This document shows, piece after piece, positions 22,857 through 24,014 of a stretch of DNA of 24,014 nucleotides. The stretch spans positions 1 to 24,014 of the forward strand of contig JASLGC010000341.1 in the NCBI GenBank assembly GCA_030150335.1. Direction: 5' to 3'. Each line of letters opens with the position of its first letter. Position 1 is the first letter of the stretch. The position numbers were made by a program, and so were the translations under genes. The notes beneath the pieces were generated by a model that was not told where the DNA came from, did no database searches, and saw only the letters and a list, made by a program, of their open reading frames with translations. Source of the stretch: Flavobacterium sp. GTDB taxonomy: Bacteria > Bacteroidota > Bacteroidia > Flavobacteriales > Flavobacteriaceae.

Positions 22857-23945
22857 ATGAATAGAAAAATTCTACTTGCTCTTTTATTAGTATCCGCATT
22901 TACTTTTGGTCAAAACCTAAAGCCTATCCTTGAAAAACAAGAAGTTTTAAACAGTGCAATACTGGCGAATGATATTCACAAAGCGTATAGCATTGACTCT
23001 TTACAACAAATGACAGGTTACTCCAATATTTATAGATCTCCCGAAGTGGGGCTAACGAATATGTGGGCACTTTATAAAAACAACTCTTCAAACCTACATG
23101 AAATTGTAATACGTGGTTCTGTCAATAAAGGTAGCAGTTGGTTAGCTAATTACTATGCTGCGATGATTCCGAGTCAGGGGAATATACAATTAGACAATAA
23201 AACGAAAATTAATTACAAACTGTCGGACGACGATAGAGCTACTGTACATGCAGGATGGACAATAGCTTCCCTTTACTTATTACAAGATATCAAACCAAAA
23301 ATTGATAGCTTGTACAAAAGCAATGTAAAGGAGTTGATTATCTCTGGCCATAGTCAAGGTGCTGCGATCGCGTTTTTATTGACTGCCAACTTGATTCAAA
23401 TGCAACAAGAAGGACTTCTGCCTCAAGATATACAGTTTAAAGTATATGCTATTGCTCCTCCTAAACCGGGTAATATATATTTCGCTTACCAATATGAGAA
23501 GATGACCAAGAATTGGAGCTATGCTATCATTAATACACAAGATTGGGTTCCCGAAGTACCGCCAACAATACAGACGTTACGCGATTTCAATGAAATAAGT
23601 CCACTATCTGAAGATGAAGTTAAACAAGCTCTGAAAAAAGTATCGTGGCCGAAGAGAATATTTGCAAGAGCAATCTTTAATAAGATTAAGAACCCACCCG
23701 AAAAGAGTGTGAAACGCAACAAAAAATACTTAGGCGCATTTGTATTCTCAATGGTTCAAAAACACTTGCCTGAATTAAAAGAACCTATTTATAGTTCAAA
23801 CAGTAATTATGCTCGTTGTAGTAACCCTATAATATTAGATGGGCAAGCGGACTCAGAATACCAAAGGGAATTTCACAAACCTGAGAGTATAATGACACAT
23901 CACCTACCCCCTGCTTATTTGCACTTAATAGAAAAACAATTATAA
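22857..23945 (+). CDS. Secreted class-3 lipase family protein
   Basis: This 362-residue alpha/beta-hydrolase belongs to the fungal-lipase-like (class 3) group. The signal peptide MNRKILLALLLVSAFTFG (residues 1-18) has no lipobox Cys, so the protein is periplasmic or secreted. The nucleophile elbow GHSQG is at 164-168 with Ser166. Asp230 in NTQDWVP and His350 in HHLPPAY are the likely rest of the triad, in the order and context usual for this family. VIRGS at 84-88 would supply the oxyanion hole. A basic insertion (about 260-292, KKVSWPKRIFARAIFNKIK) sits between the Asp and His. The substrate is unknown. No secretion (Por/T9SS) C-terminal domain is visible. The gene is monocistronic, ending directly in a strong terminator. 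Confidence 0.85.
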   Translation: MNRKILLALLLVSAFTFGQNLKPILEKQEVLNSAILANDIHKAYSIDSLQQMTGYSNIYRSPEVGLTNMWALYKNNSSNLHEIVIRGSVNKGSSWLANYYAAMIPSQGNIQLDNKTKINYKLSDDDRATVHAGWTIASLYLLQDIKPKIDSLYKSNVKELIISGHSQGAAIAFLLTANLIQMQQEGLLPQDIQFKVYAIAPPKPGNIYFAYQYEKMTKNWSYAIINTQDWVPEVPPTIQTLRDFNEISPLSEDEVKQALKKVSWPKRIFARAIFNKIKNPPEKSVKRNKKYLGAFVFSMVQKHLPELKEPIYSSNSNYARCSNPIILDGQADSEYQREFHKPESIMTHHLPPAYLHLIEKQL

Positions 23946-23988
23946 AACAAAAAAGGAGTTACTTTAAAAGTAACTCCTTTTTTGTTTT
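23944..23988 (+). terminator. Terminator overlapping the lipase stop codon
   Basis: A 21-bp perfect stem (23944-23964 with 23968-23988; core GGAGTTACTT/AAGTAACTCC) with a TAA loop starts inside the TAA stop codon and contains a T6 run on the descending arm. It can act in both directions, so it may also serve a minus-strand gene beyond the right edge. Confidence 0.9.
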
Positions 23989-24014
23989 ACATGACAGAAA
24001 ACTTATAGGCTGGA

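Overview
The window is AT-rich (roughly one third G+C by eye) and reads as a chromosomal segment of a Flavobacteriaceae-type Bacteroidota. Three things support this. There is a type III glutamine synthetase and a Bacteroidota-type arginine decarboxylase next to a deoxyhypusine-synthase-like gene. Lipoproteins carry Ser-Asp-Asp after the lipidated Cys. Several genes have the Bacteroidota promoter -7 element TAnnTTTG a few bases upstream. I cannot name the species; Flavobacterium or Myroides relatives are plausible. No tRNA, rRNA, CRISPR array, insertion sequence or phage module was seen.

Layout. The left edge holds the first codons of parE (minus strand), with a YihY/BrkB membrane protein upstream of it. 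After an empty 767-bp stretch come minus-strand housekeeping genes: the GTPase ychF, a small acidic conserved protein with its own near-ideal promoter, a two-gene polyamine unit (PLP decarboxylase followed by the DHS-like gene) and aroB. A plus-strand proline dehydrogenase diverges from aroB. Next on the minus strand are a two-repeat surface lipoprotein, uracil-DNA glycosylase (ung), and a HTH/S24-like regulator whose catalytic Ser position is occupied by Asn.

A 1.37-kb non-coding stretch separates the regulator from a plus-strand tripartite heavy-metal efflux operon: outer-membrane channel, lipoprotein adaptor and HME-RND pump, packed with gaps of 1 and 21 nt. The DNA just upstream of this operon holds a sigma-54-like motif, a perfect 17-bp palindrome and a bulged inverted repeat. 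The right part has glnN (minus strand) with a repeat-rich promoter, a collagen-like lipoprotein and an HdeD-family membrane protein (both minus), and a secreted class-3 lipase (plus) ending in a 21-bp perfect hairpin.

Working together. The decarboxylase and DHS-like protein probably act in sequence in polyamine synthesis. Proline dehydrogenase and glutamine synthetase handle glutamate-family nitrogen but are not linked. The efflux genes form one envelope-spanning machine. No obviously new multi-gene system is visible. The most unusual signals are an altered DHS active site with the catalytic lysine retained, the Ser-less S24-like regulator with phased repeats at its promoter, an Asp-to-Glu change in the pump's proton relay, and helically phased repeats before glnN.
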